Shown piece by piece: positions 1 to 11,900 of a stretch of 64,000 nucleotides of DNA. The position numbers and the translations under genes were made by a program. The stretch comes from Xiphias gladius (taxonomy: Eukaryota; Chordata; Actinopteri; Istiophoriformes; Xiphiidae), in NCBI RefSeq assembly GCF_016859285.1, contig NC_053401.1, positions 11,841,161 through 11,905,160 of the forward strand, given 5' to 3'. The notes beneath the pieces are model-generated. The model did no database searches. It saw nothing but the letters and a program-made list of their open reading frames with translations, and was not told the origin of the DNA. How positions within the stretch are numbered: the stretch's first letter is position 1; each line of letters starts with the position of its first letter.

Positions 1-1756
1 CTGAAAGATAGAAGGGATTTATTCAGCTATTAGACATTCAAAACTTGATGAAACTAACATTTAATCTAAACTGAAAAAGGAAACAGCAGACATGTCATGA
101 ATTAACCAAATCCTCTCATGGCCAAAACACCATGTCACCATGTTTTGAGTTCAGTACCAAGTTCAGGTACCAGAGATGTGGGGCATGGAAAATCGAATGA
201 GCAACAGAGCACTGGCCACTGACTGTCGTTCCCAGTAGTTTGAAACCAAATAAGAAGCTGAATCACACTCAAAAATGTTTCAAAAATTTGACGAGTGGTT
301 TCAGAGACACTGGGGCTAAAGAAAACATGAACGAGAGGAAAGAGTGAAAGCCTTTGACTCCGTAACTTTTGCTGAAAAGTGGCCATTTTGGCAACAAGTA
401 GGAATGACAGTGGAATGTTACAACTGGGTAACTATAGCAGATTAAACAGATTAAAGTCATAAAGTCAGTGAACTGACCCCTTAATGTCTGTTGTACAGCC
501 ACTGCTACCTAGAGCTAGCTAACATTAGCTAAAGTTAGTAAAAGCAAGTAAGGCTGTAGCAGCAAAACCCCTGAGTGCACTGCATTGAGCAATGATTGAA
601 TTCAACTTTTAATTTGTAAGAAGAATGTTTTCTTTCATTTTTCATAAAGGTAGTCCTGCTTAAAACTAAAGTAAACCTGACTGGGTATCAAACTGAAATG
701 TTTCTGTGGCACAAAGGATCAAAAACTATACTTAAATTTCTCATTCCTGTGTCGAATAAAATTTTTGGTAATGGGAAAAGTTCTAGTTGCACTGCTTGCA
801 TTTGGAAAACATTTAACATTTAGAAGTTAGACATATTTTTTAATGGAAAACAAGTATTGAAAAAAAAATATAGTTTTGGTATCATTATCGGATTATAATG
901 CCAAGAAAGATTTTTTGAACGATACCCAGCCCGAACTAAACTAAAGCCAGCAGCTGAGTAAAGCCTAGATATTTTTGCAAGCCTTTTGTAGTAAAACTAA
1001 AACAATGGCCGCAACCCTTCTGTGGCAATAAAGCACATGCCAGCCTCTTCTGTATAATAGTTTTATGGTGTGTAAACCAGCACTCCTTTCACATCTGTGT
1101 TAATAGAGTTTACATTAGGAGATATGGTGGAGGGGTTATCACCAGAGTGGAGGGACAGGGGGGGGCTACTGTCTGACAGAGGTGGTCTCTGTATGTACAC
1201 ATGGAAGATACACCATAGGTACACTCCACACACACGCACACACACTCACACATACAGTGTTTGACTGAGTGGTTTTATGATGTTTGTCAGCAGACCTGGT
1301 GGTTGAAGAAGCAAACTGCCGGAGCATTCCTTGCGTAACAGTGGTTAGGAGGGATAAGCAATCTGTGTGTGTGTATGTGTGTGTGAAAAGGAGAGACAGT
1401 GATTGTGTGCATGGGCGTGTGTGTGTGTGTGAGAGAGAGAGCTCACACGCCGGCATCGTTTACAGTTGTTTAGAGAACAACTGAGCTGGTTGTTAGGATA
1501 GTCTTGGTCTTTTATCTGGGGCCTTCATCACCCTATCTAAACACAGAGGAAAGGTTTGTGTATTGCTCACGCCATCCTTTCAACGCAGCCTACAGTGGAA
1601 TTAGCTTTAATTAAAACTTTTTCCAGCTATGGACTTTGTGTCATACACTTCCACAACTTTGCATGCAAAAGATGGATGCTGAACCATCACCATTAATGGC
1701 TGGATGTTGTTCTTTTCTTTTGTCAATTCATCTCTGTCTTTTTTTTTTTTCCCCAG
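1..1756 (+). other. prickle1: prickle1 intron (partial) upstream of the PET exon
   Basis: No coding exon was recognised here on either strand. The stretch ends in a strong acceptor (T-run, then CCCCAG at 1751-1756). It contains CA/TG microsatellites around 1227-1254 and 1363-1440, which generate the spurious short ORFs in this area. Confidence 0.7.
1363..1440. repeat. Interrupted (TG)n/(GA)n microsatellite
   Basis: Two TG runs separated by about 30 bases, with the second passing into GAGAGAGAGA. Lies in the prickle1 intron. Confidence 0.85.
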
Positions 1757-4700
1757 GTGCGTTACTGCCACACTCTGACTGAGGAGGAAAAGAGGGAGCT
1801 CCACATGTTCAGTGCCCAGAGAAAGAGGGAGGCACTGGGGAGAGGATCACCCAAGATCCTGCCCCGAGCTCTGCAACACACCCGCTGTGAAAATGTAGGT
1901 GCCACACATGGATACCCAGGAACACACACACATATATAAACACACACTCATGCATTTACACACATGAAGACATCTTGTGTCATTTAGTGCTCATATAGCC
2001 ATAAGGTAAGCTAGGAAACCAACTGGTGGGTCTGAAGTTATTTATATCACCACAGCTAACACCCACTGTTCCATCCCAACGCATGGCAGCCCAGGGCATA
2101 ATCCTGATTGGCTAATGCGATGGTTTTAATCATGGACATAAATATCCTCATTAGGGCAAAAGAGGAAGCTGGGAAATTGGGAAGCTCATGCTCAACCCAA
2201 GCAGAGAAGCCAGTTCCTCATGAGGAATCTGGCCAATTTCCTGCCGCCAATCTATAGCTCATCATGACAGACTGCAAAACATTTTTTAAAGGTTAATTAG
2301 TAATTCTTGCTTAGAGTCTTAAAATCCTACTTTTTCCAAACAAGTCACAGTATGTGGCAGATAATTCCTCATCTAATGGTGTAATTACATGCAGCTGGTT
2401 TGAAGAATTTTTCTGGAAAGGCGTAAGCAAGTAGGAGAAGTGTTTTTTTTTTTAGATGCGTGCTATTTTTTAAATACATTTTTTGTTTTTTTTTGGTATT
2501 CTTGGAAGAGAGAGACACCTGGGCTCCATTTTCAAATTCTGTTTGGAGTCATAGTGAGCAATATATAAACACAAAATTGGAAGCAATCCTAAAATCTGAC
2601 CTCTGTTTCCTACTTTTTACTTGGTGATGGTGTTTTAAACAAAACATGCAGTGCCATTCAAGCTGTCGGTCATCATATTTCTGAAGAACTTCCTTTCGAT
2701 GCAACAGACATAAATATTAGTGTTATGTGGCTTCCGGTAAATTCACCCCCTGACCAGTGAGTAAAGCACATCCTCTGCCAGGCATCCAGCAAGAGCAGGC
2801 CATGTTAATTCCCCCAGACAGGCAGATGAAGCCTGTCACCACTCAAATAAGGAGGCTAACACATTGATGCAAAGTCACACACACTGAACTGACACATAGG
2901 AACAAAGGACACAACGGACACACACACATTCTAAAACCACAAGCTCACTCATCCATACAGGCACACCTACAAACGTCCACATTCATACATTCTTGCAGAC
3001 ATTCTGCACATGCTCATGTCGTCAACAAGATATATCAAGACGACATGGCTGTACACACACATTTACACATGTTCACACATACTTTGTCAGATTCTAGTTT
3101 CCTGGTGCCGTAATTCCCAGGGATACACAACACCCCAGCATCCAAGGCCCTCGTCTGTCCACCCTGGCAATAATGGTTAACAGCTGGGCATTCTATCCCA
3201 TAGCTGCCTATGGGTGTCTCATAGCCATGCAGGGTTATATAAAGACTCGTCATTGCATGTTCAGACACACTTTGATCGCACAATCTCTGTGGAGTCATAC
3301 GATCTTTGACTCAGGACCAAGGCCGGTGTATTGTGTTCAAGCTTAGAAGACAAAAATTTTGTCCAATTACTCAGCAACACTTGATGAATAACTGATGGCT
3401 TTTATAACAAATTGAGAAAAACACAGATTGAAACAGAGATAGAATATTAAATGTTTTTACTTTAAGTTAGTATTTGTCTCAAACTCGTTGGTAGGTTATG
3501 CTAGGAATTGTCAGATTTAGGTGTATTTTTTGAATTAATCCATTCACTTTAAAATCCTTATTGTGCATCTGCCCTGATGTTAATATAAAGAGTTCTACTA
3601 AGGAAAAGAGTGGGTGGGGTCATCCCAAGTGAAATCAATCAGTTTTTGTTGCCTTGAAAAGATTAAATTGCGTTGTGCCCGTGTTATCAACTATTACTCA
3701 GTTTCTGTGATTGTCATCACTGTAGAGTTCCGTGATGTGTTTTGAATGGATCACATTCCTTTGGCGCTTACAGTATGATCATCTGTTGTTCTTGCCTTCA
3801 TTGTTTTAGCATCACTGCAAATGAAACATTAGCAGATATGTGGTATATTTGGAAAGTTATCTCCATAATCTCTCTTTTGTTTATGTTGCTTTCCTCATGT
3901 GTCACTGGCATCAACTGTGAAAAAATCTATTTTGAAATCTCATTCCCATACGCGTTAGTCTCTAGGTAGCATACTTATCACCAGATTTGTTAATAATAAA
4001 CAAGGATATATACTCAACGATGAATGTGCTCCACCCATTTGATTCCCAACTCTCCTTTGCAGGCCACTGCAACTGGTGCAACAAGATGCCTGAAATATAA
4101 ATATAAATGTTTGTGTTTGATTGTCAGTGTGGTGGAGGAATCAACGGAGGGGAGATGGCAATTTTTGCCTCCAGAGCAGGGCCAAGCCCCTGCTGGCACC
4201 CAGCATGTTTCGTGTGTGCAACATGTCAAGAACTGCTGGTGGATCTGATATATTTTTACCAAAATGGCAAGATCCTCTGTGGAAGACACCATGCTGAGCT
4301 TCTCAAACCACGATGCTCTTCTTGTGATGAGGTAAGTGGCAGTAATAGCAGCACTACCCACTACCCTTTTGTGTTGTAAAATGAACCATGACAATGGTGT
4401 GGTGTTCAGGGTTTAACAGAATTTACAGCAGAATGTGTGTTTCCCCTCAGATCATCTTTGCAGATGAGTGCACTGAAGCAGAGGGTCGCCACTGGCATAT
4501 GAAGCACTTTGCGTGTTTCGAGTGCGAGATAATGCTAGGTGGGCAGCGCTATATCATGAAAGATGGCCGGCCCTACTGCTGTGGCTGCTTTGAGTCCCTG
4601 TATGCAGAGTACTGCGAGGCCTGTGGTGAAAACATTGGTGAGTTATATTTTTGAGGTGCAACAAAGGTCTTTACTTTGCTTATTTTTTGGGATCAGAATA

Positions 4701-6875
4701 AAGCAATCAACTTTTTATTCCCAAGATTGAATGCAGGATTCTGCTGATGATGTGTAATAGTGCTTTACCTAATGCTATTCCCCTTTTCTCTTCATCTCAT
4801 GATCTTTTAGGTGTTGACCATGCCCAGATGACCTACGAAGGTGTACATTGGCATGCCACAGACCAGTGCTTCTGTTGTGCCCAGTGCAAGAATTCCTTGC
4901 TGGGCTGTCCCTTCCTTCCAAAGCAGGGTCGCATCTATTGCTCAAAGGCCTGCAGCCAGGGTGAGGATACGCATGCCTCTGACTCATCTGATTCTGCCTT
5001 CCAGTCTGCCCGCTCACGTGAATCAAGGCGCAGCGTCCGCATGGGGAAGAGCAGCAGGCCTGCCGACCAGTGGAGACAGTCGCAGCTGTTTAATCCCCCC
5101 GCCACCGTCCCCTCGTTTGAGTACAAGTTTGGGGATGGTGAGGGTGATGGAGATGCTGATGGCGACATTGATATTGTGGGGCGTAAGCTGGCCCGTCTCG
5201 GCCTGGAGGAGGAGAGGTTCTGGAGGGAGCGGGAGGAGCAGGATGCCTGTGGAGAGGAGGATCTAGAGGAGTGGGCCCAGCATGAGGACTATATGACTCA
5301 GCTCCTGCTCAAGTTTGGTGACCGTGGGATGTTACACCAACTTCAGCAGTCATCCCTAAAATCTCCCAGCTCCAGCAGTGACAGAAACGGGCTCATAAGT
5401 GTCTCTGATCCCTGGCTAAAGCCCGATACTACATCCATTGGGGTTACCGCCTCCTCTCCCACCCCTGCCAGTCCCACCCAGAGCCAGAATTCCAATCAAT
5501 CCCGAGCCAACAGCCTTAGCCCTGGACTAATGAGCAAGAAGCACATGCCTGAAATGTACTGGGCCCAGTCCCAGGATGGGCTGGGAGACTCTGCCTATGG
5601 GAGTCATCCAGGTCCTGCCAGTGCTAGAAAGATCCAAGAGCTGGAACTGGATCAGGATCAGGACCAATCTGGCACAGGAAGACAGGCCTTCTGGCCGGAC
5701 ACCAGGAAGTGGTATGAAGACTCCCTTGAGTGTATCGCTGATGAGCTGAGGAAGGCTGAGCAGGGTGTTGGAGACTCCATGGACTCCCTAGCACTCTCAA
5801 ACATCACTGGTAAGGAGACAACTGATTAGATGGATGCAGTCAAAAAAATGTGCTCTGTTTTCAAATCGAGCATCTGTTCATAATTTTTCTTTCCTGCTCA
5901 CTCTTTTTAGGTGCATCAGTGGATGGAGATGGCAGGGACAGACCTATAGTCTACACCCTTGCCATGCAGGATCCGTCAGTGGCAGATGACTGTGAGAAGA
6001 TGAGCAACATGGGAACCTTTAATTCATCTCATCTTCACCATAGTGCCAACTCTCTGAACCTTCACATGGAGAAGGGAGACGGTGAAGCAGAGGAGGAGGT
6101 AGCATTGGCAATGAGGGGAGGCACACAAGGAGGACTTCTCTCATTGTCCCCACATTCTGAAGGCCTCCCTCCCTCCTTTGTCCATGCCCCAGCTCTGAGG
6201 AGAAGCAAATCCCAATCCAGGCCTCCTCAGATGGTCAAGTTTTCAGACGACACTGTGGACAATGGATATAACGATGGGTTTGATGTCAGTATTAGACAGC
6301 ACCCCATGAGTGAGAGGCCACAGCGGAGGGTGTACTGCCCAGATGAGATGGGCCGAGAAAGGAGCCGCCCAGCAAGCCACCATGGGCGCACCAGGCAGCA
6401 CCACCACCGGCAAGGCCGACACCACAGGAGTCGCAAAACCCGCTCGGACAACGCCCTTAACATGGTGCCCTTGGAGAAAGCACAGAGGCCGTATGAGCCC
6501 CAGCAACAGGGTCTGGTAAACCCATCATGTGGTGCCATGCTCTTACAGCATCCCTCACACAGGCTGCCACTGGCCTACTCCCAAACTCGATCTGACTATA
6601 TGCTTCAGGGCTCAAAGCAAGGAGACCCAAGAGTTGAGCATTTCATGGGTCTCTACAGAGATGAGGATGACTGGTGCTCTACTTGCTCTTCTTCATCATC
6701 GGACTCCGAAGAGGAGGGCTATTTCCTGGGCCAGCCAATCCCTCAGCCTCGAGCGGCTGGGCGTTACTACGCTGAGGACTATCCAACAAGGGTTACAGCC
6801 CTCTCTTCCCAGATTCATGGCTCACAGACTGGTCGCAGAAAGAGCCACCGCTCCAAAAATTGCATCATCTCTTAA
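1757..6875 (+). CDS. prickle1: Prickle planar cell polarity protein 1 (3' part; 5' exons lie before the window)
   Basis: Cytoplasmic/membrane-associated core planar cell polarity protein. Five coding exons join in phase: 1757-1894, 4128-4331, 4451-4637, 4811-5809 and 5911-6875, all with AG acceptors and GT donors, giving 830 codons plus stop. The first exon is the end of the PET domain (VRYC...ALGRG). Exons 2-4 encode three LIM domains with their Cys/His ligands (CENC...[18 protein letters not shown]...[21 protein letters not shown]...[14 protein letters not shown]). Next come the conserved [45 protein letters not shown] and [18 protein letters not shown] blocks. A His/Arg-rich stretch follows (about 6370-6440), then [11 protein letters not shown], a Ser/acidic tract, and a terminal KNCIIS CaaX box expected to be prenylated. 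Human PRICKLE1, as I recall it (831 aa in all), shares all these blocks. The exons for the start codon and N-terminal PET half were not found in 1-1756. Paralogue 1a versus 1b cannot be decided. Identification is very secure. Confidence 0.97.
1895..4127 (+). other. prickle1: prickle1 intron between PET and LIM1 exons
   Basis: The donor is GTAGGT at 1895 and the acceptor TTGTCAG ends at 4127. Exon phase across it is 0 (Cys-Glu-Asn | Cys-Gly). Content is AT-rich with scattered CA repeats (about 1921-1966 and 2877-2960). No gene was recognised. Confidence 0.75.
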
Positions 6876-8260
6876 CAGTTCAGAGTGTATTGACATAATA
6901 ATCTGCACTACACTAAGCAACAGAGTCAGATTTTCTGATGGTTTACACAGATCAAATCTGGGTTTAGAAGGGCAATTTAAAACAATTTAAGTGCACAAAC
7001 TGTGTATTATGCATTAATAGAATGTGCACGGCAACATGTCAGGATGCATATCATTTTAGGTCAAAATCTACTGAAAGAAGAAATATTTAATTATAACTGT
7101 TAGGACAGAAAAGAACATACCAGATCTGTGCAACATACAGTCAGAAGATTCGTTTTTTTGTGTATGTGCAGATTTGGCCTAGATACTGGGTCTATTTGAA
7201 TTTTAGCACTAATATGATACAAGGACTGGTAAATTTGGAAGCCTTCTTTAGACAGTGCAGATGTAAATTATGTAGTATGGCAGAGTGGATACATTGAACT
7301 TTCTTTCATTTCAGCATTTGCCATCAATTTTTTTTTTTTTTTTTAAATGATCACTTATAAGTTTTGCAGCAATATCTTTGTGTGCATTAAAATGGTAACA
7401 CTATTGTTCACAGAGGTTGATATGGTAGAAAATAGAAACTAACCAAATAATTATTTAATACATAATAGTACAAAATGATAATGTATATACTAAGTTAAGA
7501 TTTTAATACTGGTATTTTTATATCTGTGTGTATGATATAAAAAAATAGCAGTTGTAATGGTAAACAAACAGACCTCGTTAATATTTTATGAGAAACAACA
7601 AAGAAGGTGCCACTTCTTAAACTGCGTTCTTTACAGTAAAGTGCCATGTTACTCGGTAACAATGTATTTTAACATATATTCCACAATGCTCACTATTGAT
7701 GTACAAGATATAAAGAGAATGGCAGTAACACCTGCATTTCCATATTCAGCCCAAATGTTCACTACCCTTGCTCAGCCATAACCAGCTAAATGCTTTGTGA
7801 TGTAAAGATGCTTGTAATAAATGTTTTTCCCCAAAGTTTCAAGAATGATTGTTTTGTTTTTCAGAGTTTTGACATTATTTCATTTTCAAATTACATATTT
7901 TGTTACCTTCAGATTGTAGGGTTTTTTGTTTGTTTGTTTTAAGTAGGATGCATCAGACACCTTATGGGATTTTGAGGTAGTGTATTATTTTAAAAACCTG
8001 GAAATTGTCAAAATTATATATAACATATACCTTAAGAGTACTGATTTGTTTTTATACAAAACACTTTTAGACATTTCAACTAATTTGCATGCATGCATGC
8101 ACTTGAATTTAGGCACATGGTTGAGGGACTGTAATACCATACCAAATAAATGTATGTCTAACGGACATTCAATAAAGTAACATGCTCCTCAAAATATAAA
8201 AGTATGTGATGCCGATGGGATATTTAAACATGTAAATAAACTTTAGAGTTAACAGAAATC
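6876..8260 (+). other. prickle1: prickle1 3'UTR and alternative polyadenylation region
   Basis: AT-rich non-coding sequence follows the TAA at 6873-6875. AATAAA hexamers on the plus strand lie at 7816-7821, 8145-8150, 8171-8176 and 8235-8240. The first is followed by T-rich sequence (about 7850-7862) and is a plausible main end; the later ones may give longer transcripts. The exact 3' end cannot be set from sequence alone. Confidence 0.6.
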
Positions 8261-8690
8261 ACGTTTACTACAACTTTCAGAGACATCTCAGTTTGTGCAA
8301 AGCTTTGTCTCCATGTAATCAAAATAACTAAGCTTTGTGCAAGTTTTTATGAAGTTCAAAAAGCAAAATGAGACAACACCATGAAATGGAACCGAACTGG
8401 CATTGTTTGACAGTGCAAATTTATACAATAATGTTGAACTGTTACAAATTTAGCAGCATCAAGTCATACTGTATATCTGACTGCTACAAAATTAAAAATT
8501 ACATAGTTGAAAATACTACAAAACAAATCACTGTCTTATCTGGCTTTTTTTCTTTTTTGAAAAATGTGATTATGCCGAAAGACTCAATGAACCCATGTTA
8601 ACCATTTTCAATGTGATTTTAGAGTAGTAGCTTTTTAAATAGACAAAATTATTTTTGCCAACATTTGACAGAAAAACAATGTTCAAGAAT
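8261..8690. other. Intergenic gap between convergent prickle1 and pphln1
   Basis: AT-rich sequence between the last prickle1 AATAAA and the pphln1 minus-strand polyadenylation signal. No ORF here resembles a known protein. The two genes are tail to tail. Confidence 0.6.
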
Positions 8691-8692
8691 AT

Positions 8693-8698
8693 TTTATT
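8693..8698 (-). promoter_or_regulatory. pphln1: pphln1 polyadenylation signal
   Basis: TTTATT on the plus strand reads AATAAA on the minus strand, about 240 bases past the pphln1 stop. It is the nearest canonical hexamer and implies a short 3'UTR. Confidence 0.6.
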
Positions 8699-8939
8699 AT
8701 TAACAACTTTCAACAGAACTTGAAGGTAAAAATGCTTGGTTCAAAACTAACACCGTTCATCCTCACATACACACCCGCAACACAGAATCCGCTCTTCATG
8801 CCGAGTTGCTCATCAGGTTGATGTGCTATGGAACAGCTTCAGTCCAGCAGTCCACAAGGTATCCAAGATAACCATCATGTTCAGCAGTCAATCCTACCAG
8901 GCTCAGTCTCACATCAATGAAGCAGATCAGGCACACGTG

Positions 8940-11900
8940 TCAGTAAGATGAGCTGTGATTCGCTGCCGTCTTTGAAAGTTTATGACTTGTCAGGGACGTA
9001 GACGGAGTGGTCGAGTCACAGACGGAGGGTTCTGGCTGCCGGACTGTCTCGTCCAGCTCGTTGATGAAGTGTTTAAGGTCCTCCAGGCAACGCTCGCGGA
9101 TCTCCCCGAGGTTCTCCCTGAGTGGAACCTGCAGCTGTTTCTCCAGGTTGGGATCTTTAGCCACCAGCATTTTCACCACCATGCCAAACGTCTCGCAGTC
9201 CTGACGGTACACCTGTGTGTAGACAGGAACAAGAGTTAAACAAAAAGCACAGAGGCTTGACGTGGACAAACTGTGTGAAAACGTTACTTTCAAAACACGC
9301 TCAGACACACATTTACACCCATTTGTATGTAGATTTAGATCTAAAAAAAGTGTTGACAGGAAGAGGGTTAAGAGCTATGAGAGAAAAGGTCTTAATTGAG
9401 GAGACAAAAAGTTGCTTCCTTCCTGTTCTACCTGTCACCTATGTGTAAATACTTCAGTGTCACTGAGCCTGAGCTGATCACTCTGGTGTTAACACACATC
9501 ATGTAGCGTCAAAAGATAAACACTTATCCTCTCAAGTTTAATGAGGGCTTTTATATAGGACAGGGTAGCCCAAGATGCAATAAAACCCAACTTTAGTGGA
9601 GGCTCAGAGGTATATAATAGGTGTTAGAGGGACAATGAGGATGAGGTGCTGGAGTCTTGTTAGGCAGCTGCCATTTCACACAGAGCCTCAAATGTCTCAT
9701 AAAACAATGGAGAGAGCTTGCTGCTTCCACACAAAGTGATTCGATACGCAAAATAGATAAACAGGTTTGTTTGAAAATCATGATCCTACACAAGTTGATA
9801 ATGAAATTTCAGAGGGGGAAAATAACAGTCAGTTTTGTCAGTTTTGTTTCATCGTAGAAAACAGAGAAAAACAGAAAATATCCACATTTAAGAGGCTGGA
9901 ACCAGGGACTTCATGGGTTTCTATGAACGAATAACCCATTATGAAAATTGTTGTGTGTTAATATTATGTAAATGGACCAATCAATTAATCGAATAACCGT
10001 TGGAGCTTTACTAACTAACTAACTAAATGAATAAAAAGAGGGGGAGCTAGAAAATGTTGCTGGGGAGAGCGGTGGCTGGACTAAACTTGGTTAGCCTGCT
10101 GCTGCTGTGACCGCACCCCAGATAAGCGGCAGAAGATGGTTGGATGGACAGGGGGAAATAAATAAATAAATCTATAAAGATAAATGGGAACTGTATGATC
10201 CAAAAAGATCCCAGATGCTTCGCGGTTCACGTAACTAGCAAGATACACATCATTACAGTGCACCTGTGGCTAAGATGCAAACCATGAACTGCAACATCCC
10301 CATTTTCAATGCAGCTGGGAACCTTTGTTGTATCTCTCGCCCTCATTTCTTGCCGTTTTTATACTATCAAATAAAAGGCATAAAATGCTCCAAATATAAA
10401 TGACTACAAAATATACAAGATACACACTGACAAACTTTAGACAGTCGCACCTCTATTTCTCTAAGGGATACTACTTAATTTTTCTTCATCTGTCCCTCCA
10501 CCATTTCATGACTTTTTTCTCTTGTCAGTCTCTTAACTTCTTACTGTCCTCACTTCCATCTCTTAGTCAGCTCTCTTCCCTGACTCTGTGGAAGTGAGTT
10601 ACAGTCCGACACTGCTGCTTATTTCATCGAGCATCAAGTCTAGGTGCCGCAGGCGGATGCACAAGGGCACTTCCAGTGACAAGGCCTGTTTGGATGTGTG
10701 GGTGCGTGTGTATAAAACTAGGGCAGGCAAGGGTGAGTTTCAGTCATTCACCGGATACCAACAGTGGCTTCTGTGCTGCAGGGCGTTCTAACTCGCTGGC
10801 TTATTTATAGCTTTTCACAATGTTCCTAGAATGGAAAGTATGGTCGGAGCAGAGGAGAGATCTCAAATAAAGATCCGCTGTCAAACAGAGTTAATGTATT
10901 TGTGACAACAGATGGAAGCTTTCCAAAATTTGCATTAAAACAAAACGAAAAGTAATTTCCTCCTGATATTGCAACCTATGAAACTTCACTCAAGAGGATT
11001 CCCGTTGAAGGAACGAGACCAGCGTTTCTATCTTTATGTAACCATAATAAGGCTTCTTTATTAATCCTTCTTGACCTACAGCAAACAATATTCTGTGATG
11101 ACTAACCAGAGTTTTTTAGTTAAGGAAAATGGTGGTGAACGTGACAATTTCAGGAAACAATACTAACGCCATTTCATTCATTTATGTCTGTCTGTCTGTC
11201 TGTCTATCAAATTAGATAGATCGATACACAACAGTCAGACCAACCAAACAGTTCAAACATCATTTATTTGTGATAACCAATCTTTCCACTGTGCTGAATA
11301 TAGCAGCACTTTCCCTTTAATTTTCTATTGAAAGTGAATTTAGTCATCAGCTTTTCGGAAGAAGTATCCAATCAGGCGTGTGACAACAACTTCTATGTAT
11401 ACAGAGAAAGTTGTTCCTAGATAACAATGTGCTGAAAATGTATATCCTGTATTAAAACGCACTTCCTGAAATCCCTCCCTTGTTACCCAATCAGGAAGGA
11501 AAGGACCGGTTCTTGACTCTTGGGTGTGGTTGCCCAAGAACTGTACGTTTCTAAAAATGTATTCTTCTTTAAAATTTATTTTCTATAGGCTGTTAAAACT
11601 GCAGGCTGACAGTGGCTGGAAAGTATCCCTTTACGGTGGAAGATTAGTAGTGAGTGTGTGAACATGCCTGGCTTCAGAAATGAGAGAAACAGAAGAATGA
11701 ACGAGTCCAGTGCTGCCATCCTTGTATATTTAAAAAAAAAAAAAAAAAAGCTCTCAGTGAGGCCGACTTGTCAGGCTTGCAGACAAATATATTTAGATTC
11801 ATCAACAGATTAAATGAAACCCACTTTGTATCACAGCCTGGGCTATATGGAGTAAAACATAATACCCTTTATTTTCTCTCATGCCTTGTCACTCACTATA

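Noticed and set aside
5..1750. Search for the missing N-terminal prickle1 exons (start codon and first PET half)
   Set aside because: No sequence resembling the PET segment that ends before VRYC was found; these exons must lie upstream of the window.
4841..5266. Second-frame plus-strand ORF of 141 codons inside the large prickle1 exon
   Set aside because: It overlaps the well-supported LIM3/linker coding frame; a shadow of GC-rich coding sequence.
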